Notes under the pieces: model-generated
The model's database searches: none
What the model was told of the DNA's origin: nothing
What the model saw: only the letters and a program-made list of their open reading frames with translations
Assembly: GCA_938050265.1 (NCBI GenBank)
Contig: CALLJT010000056.1
Coordinates: forward strand, 1-37,995
From: Candidatus Saccharimonadia bacterium
GTDB lineage: Bacteria; Patescibacteriota; Saccharimonadia; Saccharimonadales; SZUA-47
Direction: 5' to 3'
DNA length: 37,995 bases
In this document: in pieces, positions 7,238 to 14,816 of the stretch
How positions within the stretch are numbered: position 1 is the stretch's first letter
How the letters are laid out: every line of letters starts with the position of its first letter
Made by a program: the position numbers and the translations under genes

Positions 7238-8946
7238 GAAATAGCTTCCCCGATCGCGAGTTGTTGTGGTGATATCGAATGCACACCGTGTTCGGTTTTC
7301 TGCCAGTAGTACGGTTTGACAATGAGCTCATAAGCCGCCTGCAGTGCCGCCAGGAGCATCAAACCCCAGTAATACGGTAGCGCTAGAAGTGCTGGCAGGA
7401 GATCCCACTGACCACGTTTCGCAATACCGAGAGAATACGTATATATGTACACGAGGTTGATGAATATGAAGTTAAATAGCAGCGCGTATGATGTCCAGCT
7501 GGATAGTTCTATGCCGCCCACCCCGAGTGCAGACATGGCTGTGTTGCCGACGAACAGCAGCAGCATAATCGTGCTGAACAAGAGTCCAAACGAGCGTATT
7601 CCAAGTAGCACATGCATGTATGCGATGTCACGGAAGCGGCCGTTACGGGCGAATGCCCCCATGTTTCGTGAATGAACGAGGTGTGTTTGCATGTAGCCTT
7701 TGATCCAGCGTGAGCGTTGTTTTACCCAGCTGCGCGGGCTGCCGTTGGCTTCTTCCATGGTGGTGGAGTCAATGATTTTAGTCGTATACCCGAGCTGTGC
7801 GAGGCGCATCCCCAGGTCGGCGTCTTCGGTGACGTTGTAGGGGTCCCAGGCGCCAATGCGTCGAAGTAGTTGCGTGTTGAAGTGGTTCGACGTGCCTCCG
7901 AGTGGGATTGGCGCACCGATAGCCATGAGTCCAGGTAGTACTACCTCAAACCAGAGTGAATATTCAAGCGTGAACAGCTGTGTGAGCACGTTGTGTTTTG
8001 GGTTGTAGAAATTGAGCTTTGCTTGGACACAGCCAATTTTCTGTCCAGCTGCAGCGGCGTTCATTTGGGATGTCGCAGCTATTTTGAGTTGTTTCGGATC
8101 CGGTATGTCTTCGGCATCGTATATGACACTATATTCGCCCGTTGCTTGCGTGAGCCCGTAGTTGCAGGCTTTAGGCTTGGTTTTAGGCTGCGAATCTGGA
8201 ACAACGATGATATCGAAGTAGGATGGCAAGTTCATCGCTCTCGCTGCAAGTATGGTTTCTTCGTCGTCTTCTTCGAGCAGGAGCATGATCTGTAACCTGT
8301 CTTTAGGGTAATCAAGAGCTGCCATGGCTGCGGTGAACTGTGGCAGAACGGCAGTTTCTTTGTATAGCGGGCAGAGAACGGTGTAGGTCGGCCATTCGTC
8401 GTGTGCGACGTCCTGGTCGATGTGGCTGTCGGCACGAGTGAACATGCCTTTCATGATGACGGTCATATAGAATATGAAGTCAGAGAGGTAATAACCCACA
8501 CTAAATACGATTATTGCCTGCACGAACCCGAGTGGTGATCGTATGATCAGCCCAATAAGCGCAACCGCAAGAGCACCAAACAGGATATTTTGCGTGGTAG
8601 ACGTGCGGAGCTTGGCTGAGCGGTGCTCAGGTAGCGGCTGAATTGCGTGTGTTGTTGGCGCTCCGTTTGTAGCTGCCGGAGTAGTATGCGTTTTGGACGA
8701 GTTCGTGCGTGTTCGTGTTGCACGTTTTTTAGTCGCGCTCACCGATGTACGCTTGGCTGGTCGAACGGCCGGTGCGACTGAACGACGACGTACTTGAGAG
8801 GCTTGTTTACGTTGCATAGGTGCTGTGTGTGCGCGTTTCTTCGTCGCTTCTCGATCCGTGGATTGTGGAGGTGTAATGGAGCGCATTGGTCGAACGCGAT
8901 GCTCACGCAAATACGTACCGACACCTTGAATGTTGGCTGAACTCAT
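7234..8946 (-). CDS. Processive GT2 polysaccharide synthase (cellulose-synthase-like)
   Basis: 570 residues from ATG 8946. The catalytic GT-A domain has the processive GT2 signature: an early acidic EEDDEE cluster near 225-230, DxD-type YDAED at 277-280, TEDAD at 373-377 and QRSRW at 410-414. Two membrane helices precede it (about 119-170) and three to four follow (about 440-545), so the enzyme would polymerise and export a glycan across the membrane. The first 110 residues are a strongly basic, disordered Arg/Lys/Thr/Ser/Pro tail. The frame is open to ATG 9009, but 8946 has a clear AAGGA Shine-Dalgarno 9 nt upstream and is preferred. First gene of an overlapping operon with a GT39-like enzyme and two glycosidases. 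Polymer identity (beta-glucan, mannan or other) is not resolved. Confidence 0.87.
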   Translation of the reverse strand: MSSANIQGVGTYLREHRVRPMRSITPPQSTDREATKKRAHTAPMQRKQASQVRRRSVAPAVRPAKRTSVSATKKRATRTRTNSSKTHTTPAATNGAPTTHAIQPLPEHRSAKLRTSTTQNILFGALAVALIGLIIRSPLGFVQAIIVFSVGYYLSDFIFYMTVIMKGMFTRADSHIDQDVAHDEWPTYTVLCPLYKETAVLPQFTAAMAALDYPKDRLQIMLLLEEDDEETILAARAMNLPSYFDIIVVPDSQPKTKPKACNYGLTQATGEYSVIYDAEDIPDPKQLKIAATSQMNAAAAGQKIGCVQAKLNFYNPKHNVLTQLFTLEYSLWFEVVLPGLMAIGAPIPLGGTSNHFNTQLLRRIGAWDPYNVTEDADLGMRLAQLGYTTKIIDSTTMEEANGSPRSWVKQRSRWIKGYMQTHLVHSRNMGAFARNGRFRDIAYMHVLLGIRSFGLLFSTIMLLLFVGNTAMSALGVGGIELSSWTSYALLFNFIFINLVYIYTYSLGIAKRGQWDLLPALLALPYYWGLMLLAALQAAYELIVKPYYWQKTEHGVHSISPQQLAIGEAIS

Positions 8947-9161
8947 ATATGTTTGTCCTTCTGTACGGGTATATCGTTGCTCTACACTAGGAAGCGACCG
9001 CTGGAGCATGCGCGGATCAGTGGACTAACAGATACTAAATGTCCCTTTTACTCTTACTGTTCATCATAAGCAGTACGTGCTTATCCATATACTATACCGT
9101 ACAGCTTACTGAACGCGTCAAGTCGAATACAATATTTATTTCCCACTTAGCACCCCTCACT

Positions 9162-9190
9162 GACTGGACAAGGACAGTCCTTGTCCAGTC
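9162..9190. repeat. Perfect 29-bp inverted repeat
   Basis: Arms of 14 bp at 9162-9175 (GACTGGACAAGGAC) and 9177-9190 are exact reverse complements separated by a single A. No T-run follows on either strand, so it is not a canonical terminator. Its length and symmetry suit a dimeric repressor operator or a DNA cruciform; the divergent genes on each side make a regulatory site plausible. Confidence 0.7.
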
Positions 9191-9229
9191 CTGGAAGTTA
9201 CTGTGGGTACTGAGGCGCAGGATTTTACG

Positions 9230-9346
9230 AAGTCTTTTCTTTCTCAATGATGCTATGGCATCATTTCTAAAAAAAAAACTTCAATCTTGTCACCCTATGA
9301 ACGTTTGGGTATAAAAAAGCGAGTGCGGGTCAGATATACTATAGGT
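9230..9346 (+). repeat. Upstream repeat, copy 1 (paired with 12798-12917)
   Basis: About 115 bp shared with the region upstream of the gene at 12918, ending exactly at the two start codons. A stretch of about 40 bp (CTTCAATCTTGTCACCCTAT followed by GAACGTTTGGGTATAAAAAA, 9279-9318) is identical in both copies. This copy also has a perfect 8-bp stem hairpin (AATGATGC-TATG-GCATCATT, 9246-9265). Confidence 0.85.
9335..9340 (+). promoter_or_regulatory. -10 box of FKBP gene (leaderless)
   Basis: TATACT, 8 nt before ATG 9349, within the duplicated upstream sequence. No Shine-Dalgarno. Confidence 0.65.
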
Positions 9347-9348
9347 AT

Positions 9349-10068
9349 ATGAGATTACGAGACGCAGTGGGCATGGTAGCGGCAGGAGCACTCACGACAA
9401 CCGCAGTCGGTGGCTATCTATGGTGGGAAAACAGGTCGAACACTGAGCCAGTTCAGGTGTCACAGCAGCAGAGTTTTCCTTCTGCATTGCGGGGAGCCGT
9501 ACAGCCGTCGCCCACGACGCAGACGCTGCAGGTGCGTGATGCATCAAACACCCCGGCCGGGTCGGACGAAGGCAGCCCTCAAGGCCAGGCTCAAACAAAC
9601 GCTGGCGAACAGCCCTCGCTCGGCACGCAGCTCGGCGGTCCATATGCATCGGACGCCGCTCGCGCAGAATCGCAAGCCACCCTGCCGACGCCAGACCAGT
9701 TCGCACAGTACGAACAATATGAAGAGGCTGGTCAGCTGCTGTATGCAGAAGTAAACCCAGGTAACGGCGAGCAAGCAGTTGTCGGCCGACAGGTTGCCAT
9801 GCTGTATAAAGGATGGCTCACTGATGGTACATTGTTTGACCAGACTGCGACGGACGAAGCAGGCGTTGTGCAGCCGTTTGTGTTCACGCTTGGTGCTGGC
9901 CACGTCATCCAAGGCTGGGACCAAGGCATCGTTGGCATGAAAGTCGGAAGCAAACGACGGCTTGTCATACCGTCAAACCTCGCGTACGGTGACATCGAGC
10001 GCGGCCCTATCCCTGCTCAGTCGATGCTGATTTTTGACATTGAACTCGTAGCGGTCGCACCGGAGTAG
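9349..10068 (+). CDS. Membrane-anchored FKBP-type peptidyl-prolyl isomerase
   Basis: 239 residues. One hydrophobic segment at about 8-25 anchors the protein outside the membrane, then a low-complexity Gln/Ser/Pro/Ala-rich linker (about 30-125), then an FKBP domain at about 132-237. FKBP hallmarks are present: YKGWLTDGTLFD at 153-164, VIQGWDQGI at 186-194, KVGSKRRLVIPSNLAYG at 208-224, and the terminal LIFDIELV. It should catalyse cis-trans prolyl isomerisation of exported proteins. The start is set by a TATACT ending 8 nt upstream. The lipid-kinase-like gene follows after 2 nt, so the two are co-transcribed. The upstream region is duplicated at the gene at 12918. Confidence 0.92.
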   Translation: MRLRDAVGMVAAGALTTTAVGGYLWWENRSNTEPVQVSQQQSFPSALRGAVQPSPTTQTLQVRDASNTPAGSDEGSPQGQAQTNAGEQPSLGTQLGGPYASDAARAESQATLPTPDQFAQYEQYEEAGQLLYAEVNPGNGEQAVVGRQVAMLYKGWLTDGTLFDQTATDEAGVVQPFVFTLGAGHVIQGWDQGIVGMKVGSKRRLVIPSNLAYGDIERGPIPAQSMLIFDIELVAVAPE

Positions 10069-10070
10069 GT

Positions 10071-11024
10071 ATGTTTCAGAGTCTTATCGTCCTGCGCAAC
10101 GACACTGCGACGAACGCACGTCGGTCGCGAGAATACGTAGACCAGTTAGAGACGCATTTCAGTCTGTCAGCGCAGTCTGTCGACATATCCGGCTGTACTG
10201 CAGAAAAAATACATGACGTTGTTGCGAAGACATTGGACGCATTGGACTCCTTGCCTGCTGTTATGGCTATCGTCGGCGGAGATGGCACGGTCAGTAGCGT
10301 GGTTCATGGGGTTGTTATGAGCCCGCACGCTCAAGCGCTCGGAGATCAGCTCGCGCTCTTTCCTCTGTGGGGTGGCAACGCGAACGATATAGCAACTATG
10401 CTGAATGGTGTGGCCAAAAATGTCACTATGTCTCAGGTGTGTGAGCGCGCTACAGTTCAACCGATATATCCGCTGATGGTGTCTGTCGATTCGCCAGGCG
10501 GATCGTTTGAGCGTATCGCGACCGCCTACGCTAGTTTTGGGGCGACAGCTGAGGCATCTTCACTTATGGAGTCATCGGCACACGCTCGAAGCGGCACGAA
10601 GCGGCGGCCGTTTATTATTCGTGTCGGGAGAGAGATCCTCGATTTTTGGAGAGCTATTATACGGATGGACGGATTTGGAATGAGCTCGCCAGGCGAGGAG
10701 TCAGTGCATGCGTATGAACGGCTGTTTATTAACGGGCCGCGTATCGCCCGGATCCGACACGGTATGGTCCAGCTTGGGCAGCGTGCATATTTGGAGGCGA
10801 TGGCTACAAAAAAGAACGCCCACATGCTTCTGTACGCTTACCGGCTGTTCGTGAAAAAATCATACGGCACTGTGACAGACCAGCCCACGACGTTTCATAT
10901 CCGAGACGCGACGATGGCTCAGATAGACGGCGAGGTGATCGGCATTGAACCGCACACAATAGTGCGTGTGGCCATCCACGAAACACCGTTTTATGCAGTG
11001 GCCCAGTCGCGACAGATAGACTAG
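10071..11024 (+). CDS. Diacylglycerol/lipid kinase-like protein
   Basis: 317 residues with the DAGK catalytic fold: an N-terminal Rossmann-like strand (LIVLRND, 5-11), the nucleotide-binding GGDGT at 69-73, and LWGGNANDIA at 99-108. These correspond to the GGDGT and GTxND elements of bacterial lipid kinases such as DgkB/YegS. The C-terminal half is a beta-rich domain as expected. Likely phosphorylates a lipid (diacylglycerol, ceramide-like or isoprenoid head), but the substrate cannot be assigned; NAD kinases share the first motif but not the rest. Start ATG 10071 lies 2 nt after the FKBP stop, so it depends on that promoter. It converges on pgi with only 20 nt between stops. Confidence 0.82.
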   Translation: MFQSLIVLRNDTATNARRSREYVDQLETHFSLSAQSVDISGCTAEKIHDVVAKTLDALDSLPAVMAIVGGDGTVSSVVHGVVMSPHAQALGDQLALFPLWGGNANDIATMLNGVAKNVTMSQVCERATVQPIYPLMVSVDSPGGSFERIATAYASFGATAEASSLMESSAHARSGTKRRPFIIRVGREILDFWRAIIRMDGFGMSSPGEESVHAYERLFINGPRIARIRHGMVQLGQRAYLEAMATKKNAHMLLYAYRLFVKKSYGTVTDQPTTFHIRDATMAQIDGEVIGIEPHTIVRVAIHETPFYAVAQSRQID

Positions 11025-11044
11025 ACACCCTGCCCTGGTAGCTT

Positions 11045-12709
11045 TTATTCTGTAGTGAGTTTGCTGACAAGTGTAGATGTCGAGCTGTCGTGCGTGCCAG
11101 GAGTGTTGCTCGATATTTCGGCTGCGATCGTCGTTGCCATGGTTTTGCCCAGTTGGACACCCCACTGGTCAAACGAATTAATGCCCCACAGGACACCTTG
11201 GGCGTATATTTTGTGTTCGTATAGAGCAATGAGCTGACCGAACGTGTACGGGGTGAGTTTTGGCAGGAGCAGTGTCGTGCTTGGCTGATTTCCGGGCATG
11301 CGTTTATGGGCAACAAGCTCCTCAGGTACACCGCCTTCACGTAGCTCTGTGTCTGTCGTGCCGAACGCTAGCGCCTCGGCTTGCGCCAGCGCGTTAGACA
11401 GAAGCAGGTTGTGCTGGTCGCCACTGTCGACGTAGGGCCGCTTGAACAATATGATGTCGGTTGGGATAAGGCGACCGCTCTGGTGGACGTGCTGCATAAA
11501 TGTATGTTGCGCATCCGTGCCCGGCGTGCCCCAGACGATCGGACCAGTTGCCGTCTGTGTTGGCGATCCATCCACGCGTACGGACTTGCCATTACTCTCC
11601 ATGTTGGCTTGCTGTAAGTACGTTGTGAACCGTCCGAGCTGGGATGAATATGGCAGTACGAGCTCTGTCTCCGCCCCGAAGTAGTTGTTGTATAAAACAC
11701 TGAGTAGCGCAAGTGTTATCGGGATGTTTTGTTCAAAGGGTGCCGTGCGGAAGTGCTCGTCCATGCTATGAGCACCGTCGAGCATCGACCCGAAGTGTGC
11801 GGGGCCGATGACGACCATGAGCGTAAGCCCAACAGAGCTCATGAGCGAGTAGCGTCCTCCTACCCAATCCCACATCTCGAATATGTTTGCTGGATCTATG
11901 CCGAACTCGGATACGGCATCGGTGTTTGTCGACACTGCGACGAAATGCCGGGCGACAGCTCGTTCGTCTGGCGCACTGTCCAGAAGCCACGTGCGGGCTG
12001 CTTGCGCGTTCGTCAGGGTTTCTATCGTCGTAAACGATTTGGACACAACTACAAACAGAGTGCTCGAAGGCTTCAAGTGCGCCAGTGTCGTCTGCATGTC
12101 TGCGGGGTCGACGTTGGACACGAAGTGCGCTCGTATGGAGGTGTCCGCATACTGCGCGAGTGCTTCGTCTGCCATGTGTGGTCCAATTTCTGAGCCGCCA
12201 ATCCCGATATGTACGACGTCTGTGATGGCTGCACCGTCGTATCCAGTCCAGGATCCATCCCTGATCGTTCGTGCGAAGTTGGTCATTTGTTGCAGTACTT
12301 TTTTAACTACAGGCATCACATCTTCGCCGTCAACTGTAACGTGCGAGTCACTGGGGTTGCGCAGCGCGACGTGGAGTACTGATCGGTTCTCAGTGGTGTT
12401 TATTTTGACGCCGCTGAACATGGCATCTATGGCACCGCGCATGTCGCACTCAGCGAGGAGGTCCTGCATGATCGAGAGTGTTTCTGACGTGATGCGGTTT
12501 TTCGAATAGTCTACATAGACACCGTCGTGCTCAAGTGTGAGTGTACTCCCACGGTCCGGTTGTGCTGAGAACAAATCTCTGAGTCTGCTGTCCTGCAACT
12601 TTTCAGTGTAGTGCGCCTGCATCGCCTCAGTCGCAGATGGGGCATCTGGGCGTGTGCTGGTGTCTGTGTTGTTGCGTGTTTTTTGTGTGTGTGGTTGTGC
12701 ATAATCCAT
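11045..12709 (-). CDS. pgi: Glucose-6-phosphate isomerase
   Basis: Interconverts glucose-6-phosphate and fructose-6-phosphate in the cytoplasm. 554 residues from ATG 12709, near the normal length of the long bacterial form. Visible hallmarks: GIGGSEIGP at 169-177, VVSKSFTTIET at 221-231, WVGGRYS with Arg 286, NMESNGK with catalytic E371, GTDAQHTF with H402, and QWGVQLGK with K522. All catalytic residues are intact. The frame is open to ATG 12745, but a minus-strand TATACT (12719-12724) with a TTGTGC -35-like hexamer 17 nt farther upstream ends 9 nt before ATG 12709, so that start is preferred and the message would be almost leaderless. Confidence 0.95.
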   Translation of the reverse strand: MDYAQPHTQKTRNNTDTSTRPDAPSATEAMQAHYTEKLQDSRLRDLFSAQPDRGSTLTLEHDGVYVDYSKNRITSETLSIMQDLLAECDMRGAIDAMFSGVKINTTENRSVLHVALRNPSDSHVTVDGEDVMPVVKKVLQQMTNFARTIRDGSWTGYDGAAITDVVHIGIGGSEIGPHMADEALAQYADTSIRAHFVSNVDPADMQTTLAHLKPSSTLFVVVSKSFTTIETLTNAQAARTWLLDSAPDERAVARHFVAVSTNTDAVSEFGIDPANIFEMWDWVGGRYSLMSSVGLTLMVVIGPAHFGSMLDGAHSMDEHFRTAPFEQNIPITLALLSVLYNNYFGAETELVLPYSSQLGRFTTYLQQANMESNGKSVRVDGSPTQTATGPIVWGTPGTDAQHTFMQHVHQSGRLIPTDIILFKRPYVDSGDQHNLLLSNALAQAEALAFGTTDTELREGGVPEELVAHKRMPGNQPSTTLLLPKLTPYTFGQLIALYEHKIYAQGVLWGINSFDQWGVQLGKTMATTIAAEISSNTPGTHDSSTSTLVSKLTTE

Positions 12710-12718
12710 ATGCTTAGC

Positions 12719-12747
12719 AGTATACGTGTTCAGGTAGCTTCGCACAA
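12719..12747 (-). promoter_or_regulatory. pgi promoter (near-leaderless)
   Basis: Minus-strand TTGTGC (12742-12747), 17-nt spacer, TATACT (12719-12724), then 9 nt to ATG 12709. The clearest complete -35/-10 pair in the window. Confidence 0.65.
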
Positions 12748-12797
12748 AAGTCGAACCCGAAACGAGGCTCGGAGGGTATGTATGCCAACAATCTAGT

Positions 12798-12917
12798 AAG
12801 TCTTTTCTTTCTCGATGATGCTATGGCATAATATTGAAAAGAACAAAACTTCAATCTTGTCACCCTATGAACGTTTGGGTATAAAAAAGTGAGTGCAGCT
12901 CAGGTATACTGCTATAT
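12798..12917 (+). repeat. Upstream repeat, copy 2 (paired with 9230-9346)
   Basis: Same ~115-bp sequence as upstream of FKBP, with a 2-nt length difference and a degenerated hairpin (GATGATGC-TATG-GCATAAT). The identical block spans 12849-12888. It ends at the start codon of the gene at 12918. Confidence 0.85.
12905..12910 (+). promoter_or_regulatory. -10 box of gene at 12918 (leaderless)
   Basis: TATACT, 7 nt before ATG 12918; no Shine-Dalgarno. Confidence 0.65.
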
Positions 12918-13817
12918 ATGGGGAAACGCAGCACAGAATTGACTCGGGTGGCGAGAGATTTGAAGCTTGCGCGCGTCCGCCCTCTTGAAGCGCATCGCCA
13001 GCTCGTGGCCGATGGCTGGCGTGCTGACCAGGTCAGTCGTGCTATGTGGCAGGCAGGTTACCGCGACTGGGACTCGATGATGAGCGTGCCACGGGTGAAG
13101 AAGACAATAGCCGTCGGTGGAGCCGTTGTCGTTGTGGGAGTTCTGATGGGTGCAACACTGCTATTTGACAGCCGCCGGGCAGCCCAAACTGAAGTTGCTG
13201 GCGTGAGCGTGCTACGCGACGGTACCGTAGAGTTAACTGAACCAGATCCGCAAGACTGGCAGGAATTCGCAGATACTGCGTCAGGTGTGTCGTTCAGCTA
13301 TCCCGTGTCATGGGTCGTCTCTGATATTGCGACCGATAGTGCCGTGGATGAGTTCGCCTGGCAGATTGAACCAGAACGCAATGAAGCCATACGAGCTGAA
13401 ATCGAAAAACGCTATGGTGATGTACTGAGCGATTCATCTGGCCCATCGCCAGGCGCGCTTGCAATACTGGACGATCCGTTGTTGTCGGAACTTGTCACGA
13501 TCACTGTGTTGTTACGCCGCGCACCAACGTTCGAGATCGAGCAGTCGCTGGACGAGTGGCAAGAGCTCCTCGAACAGGCCATTGGAGACTCCGAAGGAGT
13601 CAGCGTGCGACGTGTTTCTGACCTGCAAATCCATGACACCGATGCACGAGAGTTCGTCACATCTATATCGTTCGGAGGCGCTCCGATTGAAAGTAGAGAG
13701 TTTATCGCACTGATGTCAGATCGTCGCCTCGAAGTCAGCGTGTTCCCTGCGGACACTTCTCAGGGCGTCCTGATCCAGCAGATCGTGGACACAATCGAAT
13801 TCGCACCCTCGCTGTAG
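12918..13817 (+). CDS. Membrane-anchored PsbP-like protein of unknown function (paralog A)
   Basis: 299 residues. Residues 1-60 form a short basic helical unit with the pattern LEAHRQLVADGWRADQVSRA (23-42), then a transmembrane helix at about 63-83, then an exported domain. The exported domain begins FADTASGVSFSYPVSWVVSD, which resembles the PsbP-like/DUF fold seen in many anchored Gram-positive and CPR lipoproteins (weak assignment). The next gene is a diverged paralog with the same order of elements (helical unit with 'AAGW', TM helix, 'FTMSIPESWVLSD'), so this is a tandem duplication. Start is fixed by TATACT 7 nt upstream. No catalytic residues recognised. Confidence 0.8.
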   Translation: MGKRSTELTRVARDLKLARVRPLEAHRQLVADGWRADQVSRAMWQAGYRDWDSMMSVPRVKKTIAVGGAVVVVGVLMGATLLFDSRRAAQTEVAGVSVLRDGTVELTEPDPQDWQEFADTASGVSFSYPVSWVVSDIATDSAVDEFAWQIEPERNEAIRAEIEKRYGDVLSDSSGPSPGALAILDDPLLSELVTITVLLRRAPTFEIEQSLDEWQELLEQAIGDSEGVSVRRVSDLQIHDTDAREFVTSISFGGAPIESREFIALMSDRRLEVSVFPADTSQGVLIQQIVDTIEFAPSL

Positions 13818-13845
13818 TTGATTATTGTCTTAAAAAATGTTATAG

Positions 13846-13851
13846 TATACT
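13846..13851 (+). promoter_or_regulatory. -10 box before paralog B
   Basis: TATACT, 3 nt before ATG 13855. The ATG is closer than in the other genes, and its frame stops at codon 4. Confidence 0.5.
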
Positions 13852-13854
13852 ACT

Positions 13855-14661
13855 ATGGGATCGTAGAACTCCAGCCCGTATCGTGATGCAGCATTGTACA
13901 TCGAAAACGAAGCGTTCAAAGGACGCTCTATTGAAGCTGTTTTGAGCCAAATGCACGCTGCAGGCTGGAGTGATCAAGACCTTGTCGCCACTGTGGCTGT
14001 ACTGAACGAACAGCATGATGTGTTGCAGCAGGTGGACATGGATCCACTGCATCGCCGTCCACGCAAACAGCGAAACGTATGGCGCGTTATGGTACTCACC
14101 GCTGTCGCAACAGTGTTGGTTTCTGTTGGGGCATATCTATATTTTTTGTATAAACCTGTGCAGTACCGTACGTTTCAGGACCCTAACTTCACCATGAGCA
14201 TACCCGAGTCGTGGGTATTGAGCGACGAATACAAGCCAGGGTCTAGCGTTGTGCTAGCATACAGCAGCGACAATGATGACGATGCTGACAGTACTGCGTT
14301 CATGACAGTGTACCTGAATTTGTTCGAAGATCAGTTCGGGAGGCAGCTGATGGATGGGAGTGCGAACGCTCGCATAACACGTGACGAAACGCGCGAATAT
14401 CAGAAAAGTCGATTACGCTATATCGAATACGAAAAACCTGCCACTGACGAGTCTCGCAGCACACGAGGTGCATATGTATTGTCTACGAGAGGCGAACTGA
14501 CGGTCAGCGCAACGATAACGTCTCAATCCGACCACTGGGGTAGGCACGCAGAAGCAGCGAAGCGTGCGCTCAATTCGATCACGCCAAACTGCTCGATCAA
14601 AAACCTCGATGCACTGTACGACGAAGACGGCGCAATAATACTCTGCCAAGTCGAGCAGTAG
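13855..14661 (+). CDS. Membrane-anchored protein (paralog B), interrupted by in-frame TAG at codon 4
   Basis: Reading from the promoter-proximal ATG 13855 gives M-G-S-stop (TAG at 13864-13866), then the same frame stays open to 14661. The ORF after the stop can only start at TTG 13894 (255 residues). Counting from ATG 13855, the helical unit (AFKGRSIEAVLSQMHAAGW) falls at residues 20-38, close to the matching unit in paralog A (to residue 34), which suggests the ATG was the ancestral start. A transmembrane helix follows, then the PsbP-like exported domain (YRTFQDPNFTMSIPESWVLSD onward) with intact coding character. It could be a young nonsense mutation, a sequence error, or expression from TTG. 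Function unknown. Confidence 0.65.
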
Positions 14662-14663
14662 CC

Positions 14664-14684
14664 CATCGTCTGTCTCAGACGATG
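14664..14684. terminator. Hairpin downstream of paralog B
   Basis: CATCGTCTG-TCT-CAGACGATG, a perfect 9-bp stem with a 3-nt loop starting 2 nt after the TAG stop at 14659-14661. No proper T-run follows, so termination strength is uncertain. Confidence 0.5.
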
Positions 14685-14749
14685 TATATAAATCATCTGC
14701 GTCGTCGGATTTATTCCGGAGAAAGCAGATACGATATTCGGGGGAGAAC

Positions 14750-14815
14750 AGACAGAGCATCTGGCTTCGAGCCAGTGCCCTGCTCGTTAGGAGGGGGTGT
14801 CCCCTTCCTAAGTCA
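14750..14815. other. Structured intergenic segment, possible bidirectional terminator
   Basis: Two more hairpins between convergent genes: CTGGCT-TCG-AGCCAG at 14761-14775, and an imperfect GC-rich stem TTAGGAGGGG/CCCCTTCCTAA at 14787-14811. They could terminate the genes from both sides, or be part of a small structured RNA. Confidence 0.4.
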
Positions 14816-14816
14816 T

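Larger units (their letters stand above)
9010..9348. other. Gene-poor regulatory region between the GT2 synthase and FKBP
   Basis: No convincing gene. It holds a perfect 29-bp inverted repeat (9162-9190), one copy of a ~115-bp sequence also found at 12798-12917, and the FKBP promoter. A 91-codon plus-strand frame (9039-9314) with a hydrophobic start runs through it but overlaps the repeat and has no start signal. Confidence 0.6.

Noticed and set aside
9039..9314. 91-codon plus-strand frame with a hydrophobic N-terminus
   Set aside because: It overlaps the palindrome and the duplicated regulatory region, has no usable start signal, and the second repeat copy does not preserve a frame.
12740..12790. 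T-loop-like GGGTTCGA on the minus strand suggesting a tRNA
   Set aside because: No matching acceptor, anticodon or D-arm pairing; the sequence is the upstream region of pgi.
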